Assembly: GCA_030407085.1 (NCBI GenBank)
Contig: CM059584.1
Coordinates: 491,501 to 555,500 of the forward strand
Reading direction: 5' to 3'
Source of the DNA: Trichopria drosophilae
Lineage: Eukaryota; Arthropoda; Insecta; Hymenoptera; Diapriidae
DNA length: 64,000 nt
In this document: positions 12,178-22,500 of the stretch, in pieces
Layout: the number at the start of each line of letters is the position of its first letter
Numbering within the stretch: the first letter of the stretch is position 1
Notes under the pieces: model-generated
What the model was told of the DNA's origin: nothing
The model's input: only the letters and a program-made list of their open reading frames with translations
Databases searched by the model: none
Translations under genes and position numbers: made by a program

Positions 12178-12310
12178 AACGCAGCCGCAGCCCTTGCTTG
12201 ACATGTACAACTCCTGTGTCGGATAACAGGTGAGTCCCACACACGGGGGAGACTCGCACGACTCCCTTACGGTGCTTAACGCATTCCCGCCTTCTTCGGA
12301 TAAAAAAAAA

Positions 12311-12325
12311 GTATACAAATATATC
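12311..12325 (+). repeat. target-site duplication, right copy
   Basis: GTATACAAATATATC directly after the A9 tail at 12302-12310. It restores the host reading VYKYI across the insertion. Confidence 0.85.
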
Positions 12326-13161
12326 TGTAATAAAGTACACGCAATGATCAAATCCACTAAGAACTACTATTATCACAAAAAGATCATATAAAATGCTTCT
12401 ATATCACGAAAATTATGGCACACTATGAAGGAATATATAGGGGCAATAAACAAAGAAAATCGATAAAAAAAATGTTAACAAAAAAAGGTGTATAAATAAC
12501 CGAAGACCAGCAGATACTTTTGTACATTACTTCACGGGTATAGCCAAGAAACCCTACACCAGTGAAAATATTTAGTCCTGTCAACTCCATGATATTTTTC
12601 GACACCACAGAAGAGGAAATAAGAGCCATCATACATAGCATGAAGTCAAACGCTGCTCCTGGTGAAGATGGGATCTCAATGCCTATTTAGACAAACATAA
12701 CACCTTATATTCTCAAGCCATTAAAAAATCTTATCAACCTCATATTTACAAAACGAATTTTTCCATCCATCCTTAAAAAATTATTATTATACCTATATAT
12801 AAAAATGGAAATATATAAAATCTAAATAATTACAGACCAATATCCCTTATATCGAATATAGCGAAGGTTATCGAAAAAGCTATGAAAACTAGAATATTCA
12901 AATTTTTGAAGAAAACGCACTATCTCCATCTCAACATGCCTTCCAAGAAGGACTTTCCACTGAAAACACTCTGGCTGAAATGGTGAAAGACCTAACTCTG
13001 AACCTAGAAAACACAAAACCGACAGCAGCTGTATTAATCGATCTCAAAAAAGCCTTTGACACAGTGAATCTAAATCTCCTACTTGATAACATTGAAATAA
13101 GGGGTTTAGAGGCCTGTCACTTAACCTATTAAAAACTTACCTAATTGACCGCAAACAAAAA

Positions 13162-13647
13162 ATGAAAATTGAAAATACCTACAGCCACGAAACTACCATC
13201 ACTTATGACGTACAACAAGGCACAATATTAGGCCCTATCCTATTTCTAATCTATATAAATGATATATTTGACATAAAATCAAATGAGAAAGTGACAGCTT
13301 TTGCAGATGATACCGGGATTACATTTGAGGCTAATGATTGGGACTCTTTACTTTTTGAAATAAAAAGAGATCTGAGTAAATACTTAACTTGGTTCCGAAA
13401 CAACTCGCTTACCCTCAACGTTGACAAAACAATGTTGTTTGGATGCTATGCGGACAGTATTCCGACACGGCCTGACATCCAAATAACACAGCAATACGAT
13501 GATCAAATGGGAAATGTGCAAATTTTTACGATACAAGTGGTAAAGGCAACTAAATATTTAGGAATTACAGTAGACTCCCATCTGAAATGGAAATACCAGG
13601 TAGAAGATTATACGAAAAAACTGAGGCACTCCGCCTTTATCTTTTGA
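13162..13647 (+). pseudogene. jockey-type reverse transcriptase palm/thumb fragment
   Basis: Open frame of about 161 codons. GTILGPILFLIYINDIF (RT domain 4) is followed by AFADDTGITFEAND (catalytic FADD, domain 5), FRNNSLTLNVDKTMLFG (domain 6) and TKYLGITVDSHLKWKYQ (domain 7). It is the longest intact piece of the host element. Its flanks are frameshifted and it ends just before the 13733 insertion. Confidence 0.8.
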
Positions 13648-13732
13648 AAACTTCAATCCATTTTGATTCCTAAACTAAAAAAAATGGTTTACCACGCATT
13701 GTATTCATCTGTACTAGCTTTATATCTTCACT

Positions 13733-14725
13733 CGCTAACGCTCACTCAAGACATCAGAGTCCCTGCTTATTTCTTTGCTTATTGTATATATTTGTACAAT
13801 CTCCTTTAAAATTCAAGCATTCCTTATTTCCGTCGGTAAGTTCTTCCCCTCCTATATCATTCGTAACATGTTGATTGTTAGTGGAGGGGTCAAACATCGC
13901 TTAGCCAAAGCAATTGCAACAATATAATTAAATATAAATTACACTAATTAAATATGACTGAAATAGAAATTTCGTACTTCTCTGTAATGTTTTTTGCCAA
14001 AATATCTGCGGAGAGTCTGGATCAAGTGACTGGGGATTACTGCCCAGCTATCCAGAATATCAGTTGGAGACTGAATGAAATCAAATAGGAAAACACCTTA
14101 TATAGGAACAGTATTATTATTATTATTATTATACGACTTTATTGAGACCAAGAGGGAGGATACATAAAAACTCCATCATGGGCAAATGGCGAGTCACAGC
14201 TATCAGCTGTTTTACAGACTGACCCATAAACGATAAAAGGAAAAGGAAAAACAACAACAATGCAAGGAAAGGGTAAAAGGAGATCGATTGAATCAAAGCA
14301 AAAAGGAAAAATGAAAAAAGTTTAGCAAAAAGAAAACAACTAAAAACTATTAGAAAAAAAGGAAAATGCTCCTGACAAACACCTCGTGATTGGTCGATGA
14401 AATATTTCCCTTGTGTGGGCGGTACAACCAACCAGTAGCCTTCATTCCAGCTCCAAAAATTATCGGGTGACAAAGGAGTTGAGGGAAAGAAAACTTCTTC
14501 AGTCTGTATAAACAACCAATCCGGAATTTCGACGATTTCACGAAGAACCATGGTGGGAAATGCAGTAGGCAGTTGGCAGGGATATAGTCAAAAAGGAAAA
14601 CCGGCAGACTGGAAGTTCAGTTCTGAAAATTCGACATCCTATGGAAGGGCGACATTCGTAGAAATTGACGTCAAATGTCAGACTAAAATTTATGGGCTTA
14701 GTAGATTAATATTATAAGAAGATGG
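13733..14725. mobile_element. ~1-kb insertion of unknown class in the jockey-type element
   Basis: The host coding sequence breaks after ...YHALYSSVLALYLH (13730) and resumes with YGIIAWGADT (14730). CACT flanks both sides (13729-13732 and 14726-14729), possibly a 4-bp target duplication. The insert has no recognised protein, includes a (TTA)n run, and shows no obvious terminal inverted repeat. The 140-codon minus-strand open frame at 14551-14129 is low-complexity and hydrophobic, with no recognised family. Confidence 0.5.
14112..14132 (+). repeat. (TTA)n microsatellite
   Basis: Seven TTA/TAT units inside the unknown 1-kb insert. Confidence 0.9.
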
Positions 14726-15108
14726 CACTACGGAATAATAGCCTGGGGAGCTGATACCAATTCAACGATAAAGCCACTGGAAGTAATTACCAACAAAACA
14801 ATAAAAGCACGTTTTGCTAAGCTTCGGTTATATCCAACTGAAACCCTTTATAAAGAATTAAATCTCACGAACCTCAGAGAAATATTATTAAATTGCTATG
14901 AGCTACACAGTGCGTAAAAATGAGCTAGGGATACATCAACATTCGAGAACAACAAGATAAGGCCATGACAATATGCCTTAACATCGTTCCCAGGAAAAAG
15001 CAAACTGGCTTCGATTATATTGTCCCATCTATATTCAACAAATTATCTAGACCAATAAATACCCCATACCAAATAGCCACGTCAACTATTTCAACAACAT
15101 CGAAAGGA

Positions 15109-15477
15109 TAAAAAAAAGTTGATCAAATTTTGATCACATTTTGATCAAAATGAGATCAAAATCGGTCAGATCCAAAAATGATCCAAAAGAGGTCCAAGTT
15201 TCACATTCCAGGACCAAAGTTGGACGCGTTTACAACCAAAAAACAATCTCAATTATAATTGCATGAGATGAAAAAATTAACCATTTTCGGATCTTTAAAG
15301 ACAAAAATTGGATTAGTTTTCAATCTCATGCAATTATAATTGAGATTATTTTTTGGTTGTAAACTCGTCCAAAGTTGGTCCTAGAATGTCTCAAAACTTG
15401 GATCACTTTTTTGGATCTTTTTTGAATCTGACCGATTTTGATCTCATTGTGATCAAAATTTGATCAAATTTTTTTTA
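15109..15477. mobile_element. 369-bp hairpin (fold-back) MITE in the jockey-type element
   Basis: Two arms of about 165 bp (15109-15276 and 15325-15477) are inverted complements with scattered mismatches, around a ~50-bp loop. Each arm starts TAAAAAAAA, then repeated GATCAAA/TTTGATC words, and ends in CAATTATAATTGCATGAGAT by the loop. It lies between coding remnants and the 3' UTR of the host element, so it is a later insertion. Confidence 0.7.
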
Positions 15478-17232
15478 CTCGAGGAAGAAATTCCAAATTA
15501 ATATTGCGTAATTAGATTATAGTAAATTCAAACACAATATTACAAAAAGTGGAATTGTATTAACCGCTCAAATGGGCTGAATTACGATTTTCTTCCGTTT
15601 CCTCTCTCTTTCTTTTTCATTGTTACTCTTTACCTAATATTAAATATATCTTTATCTTTTTTATTTATATTATTGTAGATTTAATAGCGCGCCCAGGTCT
15701 GCCCTCCGGCAAATCAAATTGCCTATTGTAATAAATTTATTTTTAATAAAATACATACATACATGTTAAATTTGGGGACGAGTATTTTGGACAAGGAGTT
15801 TCGTCTTCACCAAATATAGTTAAGGTACAAAAATAAAAGATTCCGCAGATTCAATTAAAACAATAACAAATACATATATTTCTCGAAATGTGATACAGTA
15901 AGATTCCTTTGTGTTGGTGGTCGATCTTAATTCGTATTTTTTCTTATTTTTTCTCTCAATTTTTTTATTAACTTTTACAATGTATCAATATATCGCATGG
16001 ATCGGATGATATTACAAACGAAGCGACGGTCCCATCCACTCGTGTCCTATCTTCCCTGCAAAATCCAATTCGGCGCTCTATTTATCTACATGTTCTCCTT
16101 AGTTTTACGAACGTCGTTCGCTGAGAGTAAACTAGCCGCCATCTTTAGGCAAAGTCGAGCTAACTGTCTGCCTTAATTCCTCTTCTTGTCTATTCATTAC
16201 TTTAAAAAAGAAAGAAAAAAAAACTCGTAGGAACACGATCGATCGAAACTCCCTTTCAATTCGCTAAATACAAAAAAGGCCACGTAGCCGAGGATGAATG
16301 CGACGCTCGGCGATCTACCCGGAACGAAACAGATAAGACAATGATAAAATTGACGACGTTCCTCGCCGAACGCACTCGACTTCGTGTTCGTCCCCTTGGG
16401 AAAGAAAATAAACATCTAAAAACTTAAAAAAAAAGGCGAAACTTTCGGGTCGTAGTGTTGACGTCTTCCGCCCACGCGAAAATTTCGCACGTTTTCGAGA
16501 AATCTGTATTTCAATGCAGATGTTTCCCTTGCTGCTGTTTTTCTTTTGCTGGCAAAGTTTGACAACTTCAAGTCCCCTCTTATAATATGAATTAAAAATT
16601 TGAAAGCGAATAATGGTTTCTTAAAAATAAAATTTCTTAAACACACAGATTTCTTAGGATCGAAACTTGGATACAATTTAACATTCTAATCGGTTATTCG
16701 AGAAACATTGGAGATCGACGTAAAAAAGGATTGTTCGAGAAAATAAAAATACATGTTTACAATAAATGTATCCAACAAAATGCATTTAACGAAAAAATGT
16801 TACAACAAACAAAAAAATGTTGATATATTCATGATTTGGAATTTCGTTCGCATCGGTTAAAATGATAAAATTTCGCCGTTCAACGATACAACGCATTACA
16901 GATTTCGGAGAAAGCGCCACGGCTCTAAAAAAACGACAAAATCGACGCTATACAACTATAATTACTATTACAATATAACTTATATCGATAACGATAATTA
17001 TAATCGTAAGTTCTCTCTGGGCTACGGCGCGATACGGCAGGGACTAAAAAACGGTCGACGAAATCGATTTTTAATTATTTTCTTTTTTTAACATCTAGTA
17101 GGCCTGTGCACAACTGCCCCGTCGGCGAAGAAGGTCCCGAGAAGTCACCCTGGACGTTTTCTGCGCGGCCCCGGGTTCTATCGACGGAACCACTACAGGC
17201 TAAGCACGTAGGAAAAAGTTACTCGATATCTT

Positions 17233-17253
17233 TCTCTCTCTCTCTCTCTCTCT
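17233..17253 (+). repeat. (TC)n microsatellite
   Basis: About ten CT/TC units within the presumed Pdp1 3' UTR. Confidence 0.9.
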
Positions 17254-19314
17254 AACTTTACGCAGTAAAAACATCTAGAAATCACTTGTGTTAACCACCA
17301 CCACGTGGGATACGCTAATATTAAAACACCCCGGAGTCCAGAAAACGTCGTCGATCATACCCCTACCTTTCTGTCACTCTTCGCTGAGAACGGTGCGTAG
17401 ATTGTATCAAACTTTTCTGTTAAATCATTGAATATACCAAATCTTTGTTGTTTTAAACGCCATGTAAAACGGTTAAAAAAAAGCTATTTAAAAAGTTGAG
17501 CAAATTCGAAATAATTTTTTCTACGAAGATTTTTCAATTTTTACATTGTTAATAAAAATATAAAAATAATTACAATGATTTGTGCTCAACTCGAAATTTT
17601 CAACGTCCATTCAAGGTTCTTGAAAATGTCGAATATGAATTATAAAAACCTTGAATAATTGAATTTCCAAATTGAGGGTTTCATCGCATTCTACGTACCG
17701 TTTTCAAAACTGACGGTCGTTTCGAAGCCAGTTAACGCGAGATGTAAAAGAACAATGTTTGCACGCTTTTCCACAACTTTCGTCGTGTGGGAAGATAAAG
17801 AATTTCTCGTAACAAGAAAAAAGTCGAACAGCCTCCTTAAAATTTGTAAAACGCTTTAACATAACCTCGTCCATTACATAAAATCCGCGGCGTTCGTTTC
17901 GGAATCGACGGATCTGATCGACGTTGAAAATCGATTCCGGAACGTAATCGCCGCAATGCAAGGTAGAATCGAAAACGATATTTTCACTTTTCCCGAACAA
18001 ATAACTCGACGCAATATTCTCGCTCTCGCTTTCTTTTTAAACCGTCGCCTCTTCACCTCCGGCCAACGTGGCGCCATATTGAATTTTGGCAGTGAGTCGC
18101 GACTCCGAGTTTCACGGAAAGGAAAAAACGGCGAGAAGGTGAGCAAACGGCCGCACGTTGTGGCCGAACGGGGAAGAGTCTCCGACGGGGTCTGCGGAAG
18201 CACCAATGGACCGGCAACAAAAAAAATCTTTCCATCTATCGAAAAAATTGCGTTACGATTTGCTTACGTTCGAATATTCGTCAATCTAGGTACTTAAATA
18301 TTTTGGAAAAATCTCTATATAAATCGTCGAAAAATAAATAGTTCATTTTAAAAGAAAAAAACCAATGAATCAAACGATTATTAAAATAATTGAATTTCGC
18401 GACTTTTAACAGTTAAACTTAAGATTAAAATGCAACAGATGAAGAAGAAACATCGTAACGGGTGTGTTTTTCGAAAGGGCGGAAAGTACCCCCTTTTCAC
18501 CCTCCGCATATTGCACGCGTTTACAATCGCATTATTGCGCTTACTCGCGTGTACGTTCGATTCATTTCTTTACGTATACACGACCGTACGTATTTCGTCA
18601 ACGAAAGTGCTCCGTTTCTCCGGAAAACCAATAAAACTTTAGCAACTAATTTTAACAAAATATTCAGTTTTAAAAATGTTGAAAAATTACCAAAATCAAG
18701 AAAAGAGAAATAGCAGCTTTGTCGGGGAGAAACGGAGACTCATTTGAAAACTGACGTACGACATCTTCCATCGCCCTCCTCGTCGACGTAGAGACGCGTA
18801 CGTAAGCAACGTAGACGTACAGTAAAACAATATATCTCTCCCTCTTTCTATCTTTCTCTCTGCGAAATGTTGTTCGTACTATAATATATGATATATCGAT
18901 ATCGTTTTTCAGTATTTATATTTATGTATAATATATATATTTGTATAATCTAACTATACATATAACTATGTACAATTGAGGTCGAGGACGGGAAAATCAA
19001 AAAGAGGGGAAAAGGGGGAGGGATTTAGGATTTTCTTCGACGAAGAAGGTGCGAAATGTAACGAATAAAACTGACTGGAGGAATAGGGAATGGGGATGGA
19101 TACGACGGGAAGGATTTCGTGGAGCGAAGATCTTCTCGACTCGTTTCTTCCCTTTTTTTTATCAGAGGAAGTCACCTTCCTCGAAACGTCTTTATCTCGG
19201 AACTTGTTGTCTTCTCGACCCACTGATGCTTCATCTTCTAATCTTAAATCTTCTTTGCCTTCTGATTTTGCTTCTGCTTCGTAGTTAGTTGTTTTCTTTC
19301 GGCGGATGTTCTTT

Positions 19315-19343
19315 TTCTTCTTCTTCTTCTTCTTCTTCTTCTC
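19315..19343 (+). repeat. (TTC)n microsatellite
   Basis: About nine TTC units, read as GAA on the transcribed minus strand, 75-100 bp after the Pdp1 stop codon. Confidence 0.9.
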
Positions 19344-19416
19344 CTCTTCATTTTCACTTAGGGTTCTTCTCTTCCGCGATCGAAAAGCGAGACTGCGGAG
19401 TCGAGGAACAGCGTGG

Positions 19417-19503
19417 TTAGACGTCCGTGTATTTGCTCAACTTATCGCGCAGCAGCATGTTCTCGTTCTTTAACCGGTCGAGCTCCTGCCGTAGGCCCAT
19501 GTT
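19417..19503 (-). CDS. Pdp1: Pdp1 terminal coding exon: leucine zipper
   Basis: Acceptor TGCGCAG|AAC. Encodes [20 protein letters not shown] then KLSKYTDV and TAA. The heptad leucines continue from FLEKE in the previous exon, so the zipper is split by a 6.4-kb intron. Confidence 0.95.
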   Translation of the reverse strand, partial: NMGLRQELDRLKNENMLLRDKLSKYTDV

Positions 19504-22500
19504 CTGCGCAAAGATCATGAAGAATCGTCGAATCAGATATATGTATATGTATTGCACATCGAGAAAATAGAGGGAGACGAGTAAATAATGAGCAGAGAAA
19601 CAAAAGAAAGCAAAAGCGTGAAGCAATGAGAATTTTAGGTTATGTTTTAATTAATTTTTAGTAAAATTAAAGGACTTTTAAATTAGCTAGATTAGAGTTA
19701 CCCTCAAATTGAAAAAAAAAATTATAGGCGGAAGCGCACTAGTCGTAGGTCGTAAGTTCTATTTAAAATGTTTTCAAAATAGCAGATTGATGTTCATAAG
19801 ACGAGCCACATTGTTTGTTTACGTTTCGCGATGTTTATCTTACTCATGAACGCTGCTGTAGTTGATGTAGTTTTCTGCAGTTTTACATTTTCTCCACAAA
19901 AGTATGGCGACATTTTTTAACACATTAAGTCCGGGAAAAACACAATTCTATTGTACTGTTCTTGTGGCTGCTATGTCGATTGACGTTGTCAGAATTACAT
20001 ATTAATTAACCCAAAGCAATATGGCGTATTTTAAATGAAATATCAACAAAATTTGTCGTTTTTTGTGAGTTTTTTTTCGTACCAATAAAATTGGTGATCC
20101 ATGTCAAACCGAAAACGAATGTACACAAAATTTACGAATTTTTTTTGGTCTCGTGTCGAATCTTCAAAACATCAATATGTAGAACAAATAAACCTTATTT
20201 GATCAATTATGAACATTTAATTAATTTAAAATTTCTCGACCGCATATAAATAAAAATAAAGTCTCAATCTAGTAGACAGTCAGTATACAAAAGGAAGGTA
20301 AACAAAGGAGGAATTAAAAAATAAGTGTCACTGTAATACTAGTGCATGCATCGTATGTGAAATTATTCTCGTTATATATAGCCAGAAAAATTTATTCTAC
20401 TATTGGGAAAAATGGAAACAGAACGTCAGCCAGTTACGTTAAGCTGTAAAAAAGTGTTTCGCAGTATGTTGCCTTTTGTATAGTGACTGTCTACTAAATT
20501 GACACTTTATTCTTATTTAATTATGAATATTATAGACGTAATTCATCAATTTTATGGTTTTCAGTTAATTTATCAAACTTTATTCACCATATTGGATTTG
20601 CCATCTTGATTTTTAATAATCCAACCTCAAATTCGTGACCAGAGGCTCCGAAAAATTCCTGTCCTACATTTTCCTGAAAATATTATAATTATACAACTCG
20701 AGATACGAATTTCATCAATTATGTTCATAGTTGATCAAAAAAGGTTCGTTTTTTCGACATATTGACGTTTTGAAAAGGTTGAGTTGATTGGAGATAAACT
20801 AAAACAAGTATATAGATTTGGTGCCCTTTTGGTTGTTTTTCTGGCATGGATTTTATATTTAAAATAGGCCATGTTGATTTTTGGGTCCTTTAAAACGCAA
20901 TTCTAACTAGTCTAAAGATCAATCTAAAAAAATAGTAGAATAGGTATGTCTGGAATTTTTTATTTCTAGCAATTTATATTTCAAACATAAATTGAAAATT
21001 GTGAATGTTCCGGACTTAATTGGTTAAGACGACCCGTAGCTCTCACTACTTATGGATTAAGGATCATGTATTAAACTGTGTAAGTAGGATGATGTCATTG
21101 AAAAATAATAAATAAATAATGACTGATTAATACACGAAACAGGAGAAAATGTATGATGTGATTTTGAACATATGACAATTCCAGTTAATTGTCAAATCAG
21201 GTCTTTTATTTGAATACATTTTTTATCACCTAATGCATGAAAAATGTATTTGGTTAAGACAGGTATTAAATAATAGACATGAAAAATGTTTTAGAATTAG
21301 ACTATTCTTTTTACAGGGAAGAACCTCGAAATAAAATCGTAAAAATTTCATTTGAAATTGTTGGATGGTATAAAAATTCGTCTAGGAGAGTAATTATTGC
21401 AATTTTTTCATAGAACATAATATTCAGAAAAAGTAAAGATTACCAATGACTAACAAAACATTCCTAGAAAAATTATTAGACCAGATCATAAAAGCACAAA
21501 ATTTACGTTTTACATAAGCATAAAAAATGATTACTTTTTATGACGAAATTTTTTGCAGCTTACAATTTTTATGTTATAATTTCAATCAATTTTGATATAG
21601 ACGTTTTTAGAAATAAGGCCTGAAGTTTTAATAAAAGAAATATGAGATTTTACGATAGAAAGAGAATATCGTAATATTTATTGTAATTACTGGTCAACGA
21701 CTACCTAAATTTCATGTAATTTTTAGATAGTTGGTAGATTCCGAAAAAGGCAGTAAGAACTTAACTCATTTAGTGATGAACGGATGTTTTCATTATCAAT
21801 TCATCGCTTGTATTTTTATTAATGAAGTCTAAAAAAGTGGCTAAACAGATGTGATTACACATATTTGATATAAAATTTACTGAATTTAAATTGCATTTCG
21901 GAATTGAACTTTAAAATGTAGGAATTAATATTTTGCGATAACATTGAAATCATCTAAAATGGTGAACAGAAAGTTCTGGAATGGATTGGAAAATAAGCTG
22001 AAATTTTTCTTTTGAAAATACAATTTTCCAAAATCCCAAAATTATTGAATAACTCAACTGTAAACATAAGTTAACTAAACTTTCAGACATTTTTTATCAG
22101 ATTTTTCGAAAAATGTAACTGTAAAAATGTATAAATGATTATTTAAAAAAAAAATTCTATTTAATTGATCTGCTTCCAGAATTTTTCAATACACATGCAT
22201 GCATAACATTAATTAAAAAAATAAAACAGAAAGATTCCGGATGACAGCGCAGACACGCCAAAAAATATCAATAAGTTCAAGGAACTTTTACATAAATACC
22301 TTTATCCCAAAATTGTCCATTTTGAAAAATGAAAAATTTGTTTAAAAACTTCTTAAAGAACTTCTTAAATAATTTGTAAAAAATTTTCCATTACATTCTC
22401 CCAAAACGCGTCATTTTAAATAACAAATTCTGACCAAATCGAAAATTTGTTAGTGTTGGAATTTCAGTGCTTTCACTCAAAATGTTCATATAGTTCAGGT

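Larger units (their letters stand above)
10818..12310 (+). mobile_element. internally deleted R1-type non-LTR retrotransposon nested in the jockey-type element
   Basis: GC-rich 1493-bp block flanked by an exact 15-bp duplication and ending in A9. It holds a 5' region (10818-11110), an ORF1 part (KKKTTKKKRKVRTK basic stretch; GEVLIELKNTSAEGRKGL near 11407), and an ORF2 linker and RT start. The ORF2 part includes PVYWWTTEIASLRRECLKHR (near 11735), typical of R1/TRAS/SART-type elements, and FTLQELQQAATTLRNKK at the start of RT. Two internal deletions are evident. One joins ORF1 to the ORF2 linker at the poly-C run, removing the rest of ORF1 and the endonuclease. The other removes most of RT after MYNSC (near 12215). 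The GC content contrasts sharply with the host element. Confidence 0.8.
10620..15763 (+). mobile_element. degraded jockey/CR1-group non-LTR retrotransposon, interrupted by three insertions
   Basis: Plus-strand remnants of an ORF2. The endonuclease-RT linker (NPWMTPRILSFLKLRDELHR, 10702-10761) resumes after an insertion with VYKYICNKVHAMI (from 12310). RT fingers follow (NNYRPISLISNIAKVIEKA, near 12827-12883). The palm contains AFADDTG (13297-13317), then KATKYLGITVDSHLKWKYQV. The C-terminal part YGIIAWGADT (from 14730) runs to LYPTETLYKELNLTNLREIL. The 3' end near 15700-15763 has AATAAA and a short ACAT-repeat tail, as is common in jockey-like elements. Many frameshifts and stops make it inactive. 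The three insertions lie at 10818-12310, 13733-14725 and 15109-15477. The 5' limit is not resolved. Confidence 0.75.
15964..19416 (-). other. Pdp1: probable long 3' UTR of Pdp1
   Basis: Continuous with the terminal coding exon (stop at 19417-19419). The first canonical AATAAA on the minus strand downstream of the stop is at 15964-15969, just before the transposon nest. This suggests a UTR of about 3.4 kb. The stretch is GC-richer than the introns in parts (about 16.0-16.5, 17.1-17.4, 17.7-18.2 and 18.7-18.8 kb) and holds no convincing ORF. The extent is inferred. Confidence 0.45.

Noticed and set aside
14129..14551. 140-codon minus-strand open frame with long Phe/Leu runs
   Set aside because: Low-complexity hydrophobic translation of A/G-rich DNA inside an unclassified insertion. 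No conserved motif.
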